A DNA stretch of 64,000 bases from Deltaproteobacteria bacterium (GTDB taxonomy: Bacteria > Desulfobacterota > GWC2-55-46): contig JABTVA010000009.1 in the NCBI GenBank assembly GCA_015075075.1, forward strand, positions 1 through 64,000, given 5' to 3'. Shown in pieces: positions 47,123-55,570 of this stretch (positions are counted from its first letter, which is position 1; each line of letters opens with the position of its first letter). The position numbers and the translations under genes are program-made. The notes beneath the pieces were generated by a model, which was given only the letters and a program-made list of their open reading frames with translations, searched no databases and was not told the DNA's origin.

Positions 47123-47727
47123 TTGACTTTCTTCGAGTACCTTTCCAGCCTGCTGTATATGCAGCCGCAGTATTTCTGCCTGTAGAGGCCGAGGGCCCTG
47201 GAGGCGTCGATGCCCTCCTGCCAGAGGAGCCTGAAGTCCTCATAAAGGAAGAGTATGCCGTACTTTCCGGCTAATTCAATGCCTGCGCTCCTTATGGCAT
47301 CGTGGTCCTGGTGCCTGCTGTAGAGAAGAGACGAGGTGAAGAATGGAAACCCGAGCGAGCTCGCAGCCCGCGCCGTGGCCTCAAGCCTCAGATAATAGCA
47401 GTATTCGCACCTCTTCCCCGTTTGCGGGAAACCTGGGCCCGCGTGCTCTTTCATGCCCTTGAGGAACGTTGAGGGCCTGTATTCCTCGTCATAGATGACG
47501 TTCAGCGAGAGGTGGCGGGCAAGCTCCTTTGTTGCTGCAATCCTTTTCCTGAATTCCGAAAGGGGATGGATGTTCGGGTTATGGAAGAAGCCGGAGACAT
47601 CGGCCTTGCCGTCAAGGAGTGATTTTAGCGGCATGATAGAGCATGGGCCGCAGCAGATATGCGCAAGCACTGCCGCATTGCAGCCGCCTATTGCAGGCAG
47701 GTCCTTTATGGATATGGCCTCTTTCAT
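47092..47727 (-). CDS. queH: Epoxyqueuosine reductase QueH (DUF208)
   Basis: Last step of queuosine synthesis in tRNA, the cobalamin-independent counterpart of QueG. 211 residues with all cysteine motifs of QueH: 'LAHICCGPCSI', 'GKRCEYCYYLRLEATA' and 'YRQKYCGCIYS', expected to hold a 4Fe-4S cluster and another metal site. 'FHNPNIHPLSEFRKR' is also diagnostic. The last residues ('KAASKNCSFS') are encoded inside the Family C element (46983-47122), so the native C-terminus may have been changed by the insertion. Functional core intact. Confidence 0.94.
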   Translation of the reverse strand: MKEAISIKDLPAIGGCNAAVLAHICCGPCSIMPLKSLLDGKADVSGFFHNPNIHPLSEFRKRIAATKELARHLSLNVIYDEEYRPSTFLKGMKEHAGPGFPQTGKRCEYCYYLRLEATARAASSLGFPFFTSSLLYSRHQDHDAIRSAGIELAGKYGILFLYEDFRLLWQEGIDASRALGLYRQKYCGCIYSRLERYSKKVKAASKNCSFS

Positions 47728-47886
47728 TGGAGACCCGTTATCGGGGTGAATTTATCCCCGCGAGACAAGATGAGCGCTCCCCCGTCTAAAGGAGGATACA
47801 GGAGATTATGCCACACAATCTCCCTGCCCGTCTTTAAAAAGGTGGGGCAAACTTTTAACAGCTTGCTGAAAAACTCCGCTTTTATT

Positions 47887-48009
47887 CAGGCTGCTAAAAA
47901 AGCTCCATATGCTAGGCGTCGAGGAGCGAGGAATGAGGCGTACTTTTCGTGTACGCCGCAGTGACGAGCGACGTAGCCTTCGACGCAGATGGACTTTTTC
48001 AGCAGCCTG
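47887..48009. repeat. Family A repeat, most complete copy
   Basis: 123 bp bounded by near-perfect inverted ends CAGGCTGCTaAAAAAGctCCAT (left) and the complement of CAGGCTGCTGAAAAAGTCCAT (right). Inside: GAATGAGGCGTACTTTTCGT and the inverted TACGCC pairs. A further end-like sequence (AACAGCTTGCTGAAAAACTCC, 47857-47877) lies just left, perhaps a nested remnant. The right end touches the ruvB stop codon at 48010. The rest of 47728-47886 contains no gene. Confidence 0.85.
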
Positions 48010-49041
48010 TTAAAAAAGCCCGTCCTGCTTCCCAGCGCTCGCCGTCTTCCTGTAGGGCCTCCCCAGGTGCGCGTACGCGAGCTCGGTTGCGACCCTGCCC
48101 CTGGGGGTCCTGTTGAGATACCCCTCCTGCAGGAGGTAGGGCTCGTGGAGGTCCTCTATGGCGTCCTTCTCCTCGTGGAGCGCGGATGCAAGCGCCTCTA
48201 TGCCGACCGGCCCGCCGTTGAACTTGTCTATTATGGTTAGGAGCATCCTCCTGTCCATCTTGTCGAAACCTTTCGAGTCTATCTCGAGCATGGAGAGCGC
48301 GCCCGAGGCGACATCCCTTGTTATGACGCCCTTTGCCTTGACCTGGGCGAAGTCCCTTACCCGCCGCAGGAGCCGGTTAGCCACCCTCGGGGTGCCCCTC
48401 GATCTCCCGGCGATCTCCTCCGCGCCGTCGTCGGTTATCTCGACATCGAGTATGGAGGCCGAGCGCGCGACTATGGTCTTGAGCTCGGAAGCGGCATAGA
48501 AATCGAACCTCAGCATCACGCCGAACCTGTCCCGCAAGGGCGAGGTAAGGAGCCCGGCCCTGGTCGTCGCGCCGATAAGGGTGAACTTGGGTAGCTCTAT
48601 CTTTACCGACCTCGCAGAAGGCCCCTGGCCGATCAGGATATCTATGTGGTAATCCTCCATTGCCGGATAGAGTATCTCCTCGACCGCCGGGGTAAGCCTG
48701 TGTATCTCGTCTATGAAGAATACGTCCCTGTCCTCGATGTTGGTGAGCATTGCCGCAAGGTCGCCCGCCTTGTCTATGACCGGGCCCGAGGAGGCCTTTA
48801 TCTGGCTCCCGAGCTCGTTGGCTATTATCATGGCCATTGTGGTCTTGCCGAGCCCAGGAGGGCCGTAGAACAGCACGTGGTCGAGCGCCTCGCCCCTGTT
48901 CTTAGCGGCCTGTATGAAGACCTTGAGGTTCTCCTTCAGCTTCTCCTGCCCTATGAAGCCGTCGAGGAGCCTGGGCCTGAGGGTAGCCTCGAACTCGTCC
49001 TCTTTGAGCTTCGCGGGCGTTATCTCGCGCTCGTCTTCCAT
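48010..49041 (-). CDS. ruvB: Holliday junction branch migration helicase RuvB
   Basis: AAA+ motor that drives branch migration with RuvA. 343 residues with Walker A '[11 protein letters not shown]', Walker B 'FIDEIHR', sensor 1 'GATTRAG' and the arginine finger region '[10 protein letters not shown]', and the winged-helix end '[16 protein letters not shown]'. It overlaps nothing but starts 4 bp after ruvA. The stop codon TAA joins the right end of a Family A repeat. Confidence 0.98.
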   Translation of the reverse strand: MEDEREITPAKLKEDEFEATLRPRLLDGFIGQEKLKENLKVFIQAAKNRGEALDHVLFYGPPGLGKTTMAMIIANELGSQIKASSGPVIDKAGDLAAMLTNIEDRDVFFIDEIHRLTPAVEEILYPAMEDYHIDILIGQGPSARSVKIELPKFTLIGATTRAGLLTSPLRDRFGVMLRFDFYAASELKTIVARSASILDVEITDDGAEEIAGRSRGTPRVANRLLRRVRDFAQVKAKGVITRDVASGALSMLEIDSKGFDKMDRRMLLTIIDKFNGGPVGIEALASALHEEKDAIEDLHEPYLLQEGYLNRTPRGRVATELAYAHLGRPYRKTASAGKQDGLF

Positions 49042-49045
49042 GAGT

Positions 49046-49657
49046 TCAAGTCCTTGTCTTTGAAATGAGCCGGAGCGATTCCTTCAATACCTCTTCAAAG
49101 GCTGGCCCGTTGCCGAGGGACCTGGCCGCCTTCCTGGCCGCCTCCTCGGCAAGTACGCTCCTGTAGCCCAGGTTCTCAAGCGCCGAGACAACGTCTACTA
49201 CGAGGGGGTCCCTTCCTTGAGCGGGCTCTTCGGCAGGAGCGCCCTTCAAGGCTATCGTTCCTATCTTGTCCTTGAGCTCGAGTATCAGCCTTTCGGAGGA
49301 CTTCGCGCCTATGCCCGGGATGGAGCCGAGCCGCGCCTTGTCGGCAGTGCTTATGGCCCTGACGAGGTCCCCGACCGCGACCCCGGAAAGTATGTTCCTG
49401 GCAAGCCTCGGCCCCACGCCGGAGACGCTTATGAGGAGCTGGAAGACCTCCTTCTCTTCCTGGGTAAGGAAGCCGTAGAGCTGTATGGCGTCCTCCTTGA
49501 GATGCGTATGGACCCTGAGGCTTACGGTCTCTCCGTCCTGCGGCAGGGTATAGAACGTGGAAAGAGGGATGAAGACCTCGTAGCCCACCCCGCCGGTCTC
49601 GACGACTACCGACTCCGTAGTCTTGTGTATTATGCGCCCCTTTATGCTGGCTATCAT
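49046..49657 (-). CDS. ruvA: Holliday junction branch migration protein RuvA
   Basis: Tetrameric DNA-binding partner of RuvB. 203 residues: OB-fold start '[28 protein letters not shown]' region, tandem helix-hairpin-helix motifs ('[16 protein letters not shown]', '[19 protein letters not shown]') and the flexible-linker C-terminal domain III with '[18 protein letters not shown]'. It overlaps the end of ruvC by 4 bp. Confidence 0.97.
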   Translation of the reverse strand: MIASIKGRIIHKTTESVVVETGGVGYEVFIPLSTFYTLPQDGETVSLRVHTHLKEDAIQLYGFLTQEEKEVFQLLISVSGVGPRLARNILSGVAVGDLVRAISTADKARLGSIPGIGAKSSERLILELKDKIGTIALKGAPAEEPAQGRDPLVVDVVSALENLGYRSVLAEEAARKAARSLGNGPAFEEVLKESLRLISKTRT

Positions 49658-50184
49658 ATCGTGCGCCTGGCGGGGAGCGGCGCGGCCTCGCCTTTTATGC
49701 GAAGGCCCGCCGTATGGCTGTTAAGGTGGCAGATGGCGAGTGCGAGCGCGTCGGTCGCGTCCTTTTTTCCGGCGATAAGCCCGGCCTTGAGGAGAAGCCC
49801 CACCATCTTCTGCACGTCTTCCTTTGCGGCCCTGCCGTTTCCGGTTACGGCCTGCTTGACCGAGGATGGGGAATACTCGTAGACCGGTATGCCGAACTCG
49901 GCGACCGTGACCAGCAGGGCCCCCCTCGCCTGCCCGAGCGTAATGGCGCTCTTAGCGTTCTTCGCGTAAAAGACCGATTCGAGCGAAACGGCTTCGGGCC
50001 TGAACTCTTCTATAATCTCCCTGAGCCTGCTGGAAATGAATAGGAGCCGGGAGGAAAGCGGAAGCCCGGCCTTGGGAGAGATGTCCCCGTGGCAGACGCG
50101 GACGAGAGCGTTGCCCTTCCTCTCCACGATGCCGTATCCTGTAGAGACGCTTCCGGGGTCGATTCCCAGCACCATCGTTTTCAC
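49654..50184 (-). CDS. ruvC: Crossover junction endodeoxyribonuclease RuvC
   Basis: Holliday-junction resolvase. 176 residues with the catalytic acid motifs 'VLGIDPGSVSTGYGI' (Asp7), 'VSLESVFYAKNAKSAITLGQARGA' (Glu) and 'KKDATDALALAICHLN' (two Asp). The start at 50184 is supported by its spacing to yebC (15 bp). Order yebC-ruvC-ruvA-ruvB is common in bacteria. Confidence 0.97.
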   Translation of the reverse strand: MKTMVLGIDPGSVSTGYGIVERKGNALVRVCHGDISPKAGLPLSSRLLFISSRLREIIEEFRPEAVSLESVFYAKNAKSAITLGQARGALLVTVAEFGIPVYEYSPSSVKQAVTGNGRAAKEDVQKMVGLLLKAGLIAGKKDATDALALAICHLNSHTAGLRIKGEAAPLPARRTI

Positions 50185-50199
50185 CTTGCGGGCTGCTAT

Positions 50200-50952
50200 T
50201 TAGGAAGCTATACTCGACATCTCCTCCGGCGGGATGTCGAAGTTGGCGTACACGGACTGGACGTCGTCCAGGTCCTCGAGCTCCTCAAGGAGCCCCAGCA
50301 CCTGCCTTGCGGACTTGCCTTCGACCCTTACCGTGGTCTTCGGCACCATCGCGATATCGGAATGCGAATAGCGCACCCCGGCCTGGTCGAAGGCCGCCTT
50401 GACCCTGGCGTATTCAGTGGGCTCGGTATATACCTCGAATACCCTGTCGTCCTGGTTGGACAGGACGTCCTCGGCCCCGGCCTCGAGCGCAGCCTCCATG
50501 AGCCTTTCTTCCGTTATCGAGCCCATGTCGAATGTGAAGACGCCCTTTTTCTCGAACATGTACGCGACCGAGCCGCTCTGGCCCAGGCTTCCGCCGAAAC
50601 GCGAGAATGCGTGCCGCACCTCCGAGGCGGTCCTGTTCCTGTTGTCGGTCATGAAGTTCACTATGACCGCGACCCCGCCCGGCCCGTAGCCCTCGTAAGC
50701 GCCCTCTTCATAGATGACGTTTTCGAGCTCGCCCGCGCCCTTTTTTATGGCCCTCTCTATATTGTCGGCAGGCAGGTTCTCGGCCTTGGCCTTCTCGACC
50801 GCGAGCCGGAGCCTGGGGTTCCCCGACGGGTCGCTCCCGCTCTTGGCAGCTACCATTATCTCCTTCACGAGTTTCGTGAATACCTTGCCCTTCTTCGCGT
50901 CAGACTTGGCCTTCTTGTGCTTGATGTTGGCCCATTTGGAATGCCCTGCCAT
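50200..50952 (-). CDS. yebC: YebC/PmpR family protein (probable translation or transcription factor)
   Basis: 250 residues beginning 'MAGHSKWANIKHKKAKSDAKKGKVF', the family hallmark; 'GPGGVAVIVNFMTDNRNRTASEVRHAFSRFGG' region and the C-terminal 'DDVQSVYANFDIP' complete the three-domain fold. Long annotated as a DNA-binding regulator; recent work on the family points to relief of ribosome stalling at proline-rich motifs. Start at ATG 50952; an upstream in-frame codon at 50997 lacks homology. First gene of the ruv transcript, divergent from the PAS gene. Confidence 0.95.
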   Translation of the reverse strand: MAGHSKWANIKHKKAKSDAKKGKVFTKLVKEIMVAAKSGSDPSGNPRLRLAVEKAKAENLPADNIERAIKKGAGELENVIYEEGAYEGYGPGGVAVIVNFMTDNRNRTASEVRHAFSRFGGSLGQSGSVAYMFEKKGVFTFDMGSITEERLMEAALEAGAEDVLSNQDDRVFEVYTEPTEYARVKAAFDQAGVRYSHSDIAMVPKTTVRVEGKSARQVLGLLEELEDLDDVQSVYANFDIPPEEMSSIAS

Positions 50953-51157
50953 TAACCACCCCGTTGAGACTTTTTCTTGAAGAATATAGAAACACACGAT
51001 TCATAACACAAAACGGCCTGCTTTTCAATTTACAATCTGAGGGCGCGCGCCATATCCAGTTCCTGGCGCAGGGCGCTCCGGTTCCTTCTGTTATACTAAA
51101 AATAGGATTTGACGGCTCCCATATCCTGAGCACTACGGAAAGGGCCGGAAAAGGAGC

Positions 51158-52614
51158 GTGTTTATGGACCATGCCGACCAACACGGAATAGATGGAGAGC
51201 TGGAGAGGCTCAGAAGGCGTGTAAGGGAGTATGAAAAAAAAGAGGCTGAGCGCAGGCGCAACCTCGAAGAGAACCCCGCCGCCATTGAGGCCCTTATGGA
51301 GTATATACCCGAGGGCATAATAATCGTTTCCGCGCCTGACGAGACCATAAGGATGGCAAGCAGGAGGCGCTACGCATGTCGGGGAACGGCGAGGAGAGCA
51401 TCGAGGGGCTCAAGCTGAAGGCGCTTGCCTCCAGGTGCCGGATATACCATCCGGACGGCAGGAAGCTCAAGGAGGAGGAAAACCCGCTTGTCATCGCTCT
51501 CCGGGAGGGGCGGACCATAAGCGACAGGGAGTTCACTCTCCGGAGGCCCGACGGGAGCGAGATATCCGTCCTCGCCAACGCAGGACCGGTCTTCGATAAA
51601 TCAGGAAAGCTCCTCGGCGCGATAGTCTCATGGAGGGACATAACCGCGAGGAGGAGGGCAGAGCAGGCCGTCTCAAGGGAAAGGGGCCTCCTTAAGAGGG
51701 TGCTGGCCATAATGCCCGTGGGCGTGTGGATACTGGACGGCAGCGGAAACATCGTGGAGGGGAACGAGGAGGGGCAAAGGATCTGGGGCGGCATGAAGCA
51801 GGTCGGCATCGAGGGCTACGGCGAGTACAAGGCATGGTGGGCGGAGAACGGCAAGCCCATCGCGCCTCATGAATGGGCGGGCGCAAGGGCCGTTGAAAAG
51901 GGCGAGACCTCCGTAAGCGAGGAGGTGGAGATCGAAGGCTTCGACGGGGTGCGCCGGTTCATAATCAATTCGGCTGTGCCGCTCACCGATGAAAATGGCG
52001 GGATAATCGGCGCGGTCACGGTCAACCAGGACATAACGGCGCGGAAGCTCGGCGAAAGGATGCTCGCCGAGGCCCAGCATACGGCAAGGCTCGGGAACTG
52101 GATATGGGAGCCTGAAAGGGACCAGATATGCGGCTCGGGCGAGGCGTACAGGATATTCGGGCTCCGGGAAGGGCAGCCCATGAACATGGAGGAGTTCATG
52201 AAGATGGTGCATCCTGACGACAGGGAGGCGCTCAACAACGCCATAAAGGACGCGCTAGCCGGGGGCGAAGGGTACGAGTTCGATTTCAGGGTGGAGGTCC
52301 TGGGCGAGACTAAATACGTCCAGGCAATCGGCAGGACCGAGTTCCGTAACGGAAAGCCGGTGGCCGTGAGGGGCACGGTCCAGGACATCACGGAACGGAA
52401 GAGGACGGAAAACGAGCTGAGGGACGCGCTCGCCCGCATAAAGACCCTTAGCGGCCTCATACCAATCTGCGCGAACTGCAAGAGGATCAGGGACGACAGG
52501 GGCTACTGGATGAGAATAGAGAAATACATAGAAGACCGCTCCACCGCCGAATTCACGCACAGCCTCTGCCCGGAGTGCGAGAGAAGGCTTTACGAGGAGG
52601 ACAAGGCGGCCTGA
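51158..52614 (+). CDS. Triple-PAS protein with C-terminal Cys4 module and no kinase domain, one frameshift
   Basis: Joined product about 485 residues. A short coiled coil ('ELERLRRRVREYEKKEAERRR') is followed by three PAS domains: about 40-165 ('ALMEYIPEGIIIVSAPDETI', 'SWRDITARRRAEQA'), about 175-300 ('VLAIMPVGVWILDGSGNIVEGN', 'VNQDITARKLGE') and about 305-425 ('LGNWIWEPERDQICGSGEAYRIFGL', 'VHPDDREAL', 'TVQDITERKR'). The C-terminus is 'LIPICANCKRIRDDRGYWMRIEKYI' in two parts, then 'HSLCPECERRLYEED', two C-x2-C pairs 35 residues apart. That tail is common at the ends of PAS and receiver proteins. There is no HATPase, GGDEF or EAL domain. One G is missing near 51363 (AGGAGG for AGGGAGG). Converges with the adjacent sigma-54 regulator. 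Confidence 0.85.
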
Positions 52615-52619
52615 TCGCC

Positions 52620-54015
52620 CTATTCCCTTGGAGGGGCGCTCCCCGGCCCCTTTATGCCAAGCTCACGCATCTTGAGGAGAAGCGTATTCCTGTGTATCTT
52701 AAGCGCCCTTGCCGTTTCAGCCCTGTTCCAGCTGGCCTTGTCCAGCGCGCCTTTTATGTAGCGCCTCTCAAAGGCCTTGACCGCGTCCTTGAAATCCAGC
52801 GTCAACTCCTTTCCCGGAGCCGCATCGTCCGCGAGCGCCATCATGCCCATCGGCAGGTCGTCGCCCCTTATGAGGCCTCCCTCGGGTGCGAGCACCACGA
52901 GCCTTTCCATGAGGTTTTCAAGCTCCCTGATGTTCCCGGGCCACCCGTAGTCCATGAACGCCCTTATGACCTCCGGATGGACCCCCTCCACCCTCTTGCC
53001 GCATTTCTTGGAGAGCTTTTCGAGGAAATGCTCGACGAGCAAAGGCACGTCCTCCTTCCGCTCCCTCAGGGGCGGAAGCTCTATCGGCACCACCTTGAGC
53101 CTGTAGAAGAGGTCCTCCCTGAAGCGGCCCGCCGCGACCTCGTCCTCGAGGCGCGCGTTCGACGCCGCTATCACCCTTATGTCGATCCTGATGGAGGAAT
53201 TCGAGCCGACCCTTTCGAAGGACCTCTCCTGAAGCACCCTGAGGAGCTTTATCTGGAGGTGCATGGGTAACGTCGAGACTTCGTCAAGGAAGAGCGTGCC
53301 TGTGTCGGAGTGCTCGAACTTCCCGATCTTTCGCTGGTGCGCCCCGGTGAAAGCCCCCCTCTCGTGCCCGAAGAGCTCGCTTTCCATGAGCTCCGAAGGC
53401 ACGGCCCCGCAGTTCACGGCCACGAAGGGCTTCTCCCTCCTGTCGCTCATGAAATGGATGGCCCTCGCTACTAACTCCTTCCCGGTGCCGCTCTCGCCCG
53501 TTATGAGCACCCCTGACGAGGTCCGGCTTACAGCCTGCATTAACCCGAAGACCTTCCGCATCGCGGGCGACCTGCTTATCATCTCGCCGTTCAGGTACCT
53601 GAGGCCGTTCCGCTCTTTAAGCTCTTCCTTGAGGAATTCGATCTCGCTCTTTAGCTTAAGCCCTTCGGACAGCCTCGAAAGCGTTGCGATGAGCTCGTCC
53701 CCGTCAAAGGGCTTGGTTATGTAGTCGTAGGCGCCTTTCCTGAGTGAGGATACCGCCTGCTCGGCGCTGTCGAGGGCGGAGAGCATTACGACCTCTATCG
53801 AGCCGTCGAGCTCCTTCAACCGCCCGAGCGTTTCAAGCCCGTCCATGCCCGGCAGCTTAAGGTCCAGCAGCACTATCTCAACCGGCCTGAACGCGCCAAA
53901 GAGAGCGCCTGCTGGACTGCGCCTTCACGACCTCGTAGCTCTCCCTTAAGAGTATCTCGAGCGTGCCCGTTACGAAGTCGTCGTCGTCCACAACGAGGAC
54001 AAGTGGTTTTCTCAT
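52620..54015 (-). CDS. Sigma-54-dependent response regulator (NtrC family), frameshifted near the 5' end
   Basis: Receiver, AAA+ and Fis-type HTH. The receiver begins at ATG 54015 ('LVLVVDDDDFVTGTLEILL', acidic pocket), breaks frame at about 53890, then continues with 'LLDLKLPGMDG' (phosphoacceptor Asp) and 'AYDYITKPF' (Lys). The AAA+ domain has Walker A 'GESGTGKELVARAIH', the intact sigma-54 contact loop 'GAFTGA', and 'GTLFLDEV' (Walker B). The HTH is 'WNRAETARALKIHRNTLLLKMRELGI' in parts. It activates transcription at -24/-12 promoters on phosphorylation. No dedicated kinase adjoins it; the PAS-only protein converges with it 5 bp away. Start and frame errors aside the architecture is complete. 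Confidence 0.92.
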
Positions 54016-54193
54016 GCAAGCTACCGTCGCCTGTTTTCTGAGGAGTCGCGCCATTTGCCCAGACCAATTCACAAATTATGTACTAATAAGGCGATGGTAA
54101 CATATTGTGAGTCAATGTCAAGGCAAAATACATTTTTAATTTAAAGATGATTGGCCCAGGGCGAGGTGCGGGTTTCCGGTGTTGGAGGGCTTT

Positions 54194-55570
54194 TCAGGCT
54201 AAATCTGCTGAAGCGTCTTCGTTCTCTATCCCGTAACTCCTTATCTTTCTGTAAAGATGGCTCCTTTCTATGCCAATGGCCTCGGCGGTCCGGGCGATAT
54301 TCCCCCCGAACTCCTTGAGTTTCCTTGAAATGAACTCCTTTTCAAAGTCCTTTCTGGCCTCCTTTAGGAGATTGCTCCTGGAAATGAAGCCCGGCTGCGC
54401 GGACTGGGAGCCTTTTATATAAAGAGGGAGGTCGCCGGCCGTTATCGTATGGGAATGGGTCATTATGACGAGCCTCTCCACGAGGTTTTTAAGCTCCCGG
54501 ACATTCCCCGGCCAGTCGTAGGAGTAAAGCATCTCCCTGGCCTCGGGGCTTACGGAGAGGACTTCCCTTGCGGTCTCCCGCGCGAACTCCTTAAGGAAGT
54601 GCTCCATCAATAAGGGTATGTCCTCCCTCCTCTCCCTCAAGGGCGGGACATGGAACGGTATCACGTTCAGCCTGTAATAGAGGTCTTCCCTGAACCTGCC
54701 CCTGGCTACCTCCTCGCTCAGGTTCTTGTTGGTGGCGGCGATGACCCTGGCATCGACCGTGATGAGCTCGGTCCCCCCCACCCTCTCAAAGCTCTTCTCC
54801 TGGAGGACGCGGAGTATCTTGGCCTGCGTCCTGAGGCTCATGTCCCCTATCTCGTCCAGGAATATGGTGCCCTTGTCGGCCAGGTCGAACTTGCCCTTTT
54901 TCTGTGCCAGTGCGTTCGTGAACGCGCCCTTCTCATGCCCGAAAAGCTCGCTTTCTATAAGCTCCTCGGGTATGGCCGCGCAGTTGACCTCTATGAAAGG
55001 CCTTCCCGACCTCGTCGAAAGTAGGTGTATGTTCCTTGCTACAAGCTCCTTGCCGGTGCCGTTGTCGCCGGTTATGAGGACCCATGAGTTGGAAGGGGCG
55101 GCCTTCCTTATATCGGCCTTGAGCGACTGCATGGCCTGGGAGCCGCCTATTATCTCGAATCTGGCGCCGGCCTTCTGGCGGAGGTTGCTGTTCTCCTCGG
55201 TAAGCCTCTTCTGCTCTATGGCGTGCTCGACCGTAAGGGTTACCTTTTCGAGCGAGAGCGGCTTCTCTATGAAGTCGTAGGCCCCGAGCTTGGTCGTCCT
55301 TACGGCCGTGTCTATGTTGGCGTGCCCGGAGATCATTATGACCGGCAGGCCCGGGTGCCTTGATTTGATCTCCTTCAGGGCCTCGACCCCGTCCATGCCC
55401 GGGAGCCATATGTCCAGGAGCACGGCGTCCGGCTGCCTGACCTCGAGTTTCTTAAGCCCCTCCTCGGCGCTCCCGGCGGTAACGACCTCGTGCCCCTCGT
55501 CCTTGAGGACGCCGAGGAGCGCTTCCCTTATCTCTTTTTCGTCGTCGATTACCAGGACTGTCGTTTTCAT
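54194..55570 (-). CDS. NtrX-like sigma-54 response regulator with GAFTNA loop
   Basis: 458 residues: receiver ('VLVIDDEKEIREAL', phosphoacceptor Asp in 'VLLDIWLPGMDG', 'YDFIEKPLSLEKV'), AAA+ domain ('GDNGTGKELVARNIH', 'GTIFLDEIGDMSLRTQAKILRVLQE' region, 'DWPGNVRELKNLVERLVI') and C-terminal Fis-type HTH ('GGNIARTAEAIGIERSHLYRKI'). The sigma-54 contact loop reads GAFTNA instead of the canonical GAFTGA, which may change its ability to activate sigma-54. It overlaps the sensor kinase stop by 4 bp (ATGA), so the two are translated together. NtrYX systems respond to nitrogen or redox status and envelope state; the target genes cannot be read here. Confidence 0.93.
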   Translation of the reverse strand: MKTTVLVIDDEKEIREALLGVLKDEGHEVVTAGSAEEGLKKLEVRQPDAVLLDIWLPGMDGVEALKEIKSRHPGLPVIMISGHANIDTAVRTTKLGAYDFIEKPLSLEKVTLTVEHAIEQKRLTEENSNLRQKAGARFEIIGGSQAMQSLKADIRKAAPSNSWVLITGDNGTGKELVARNIHLLSTRSGRPFIEVNCAAIPEELIESELFGHEKGAFTNALAQKKGKFDLADKGTIFLDEIGDMSLRTQAKILRVLQEKSFERVGGTELITVDARVIAATNKNLSEEVARGRFREDLYYRLNVIPFHVPPLRERREDIPLLMEHFLKEFARETAREVLSVSPEAREMLYSYDWPGNVRELKNLVERLVIMTHSHTITAGDLPLYIKGSQSAQPGFISRSNLLKEARKDFEKEFISRKLKEFGGNIARTAEAIGIERSHLYRKIRSYGIENEDASADLA

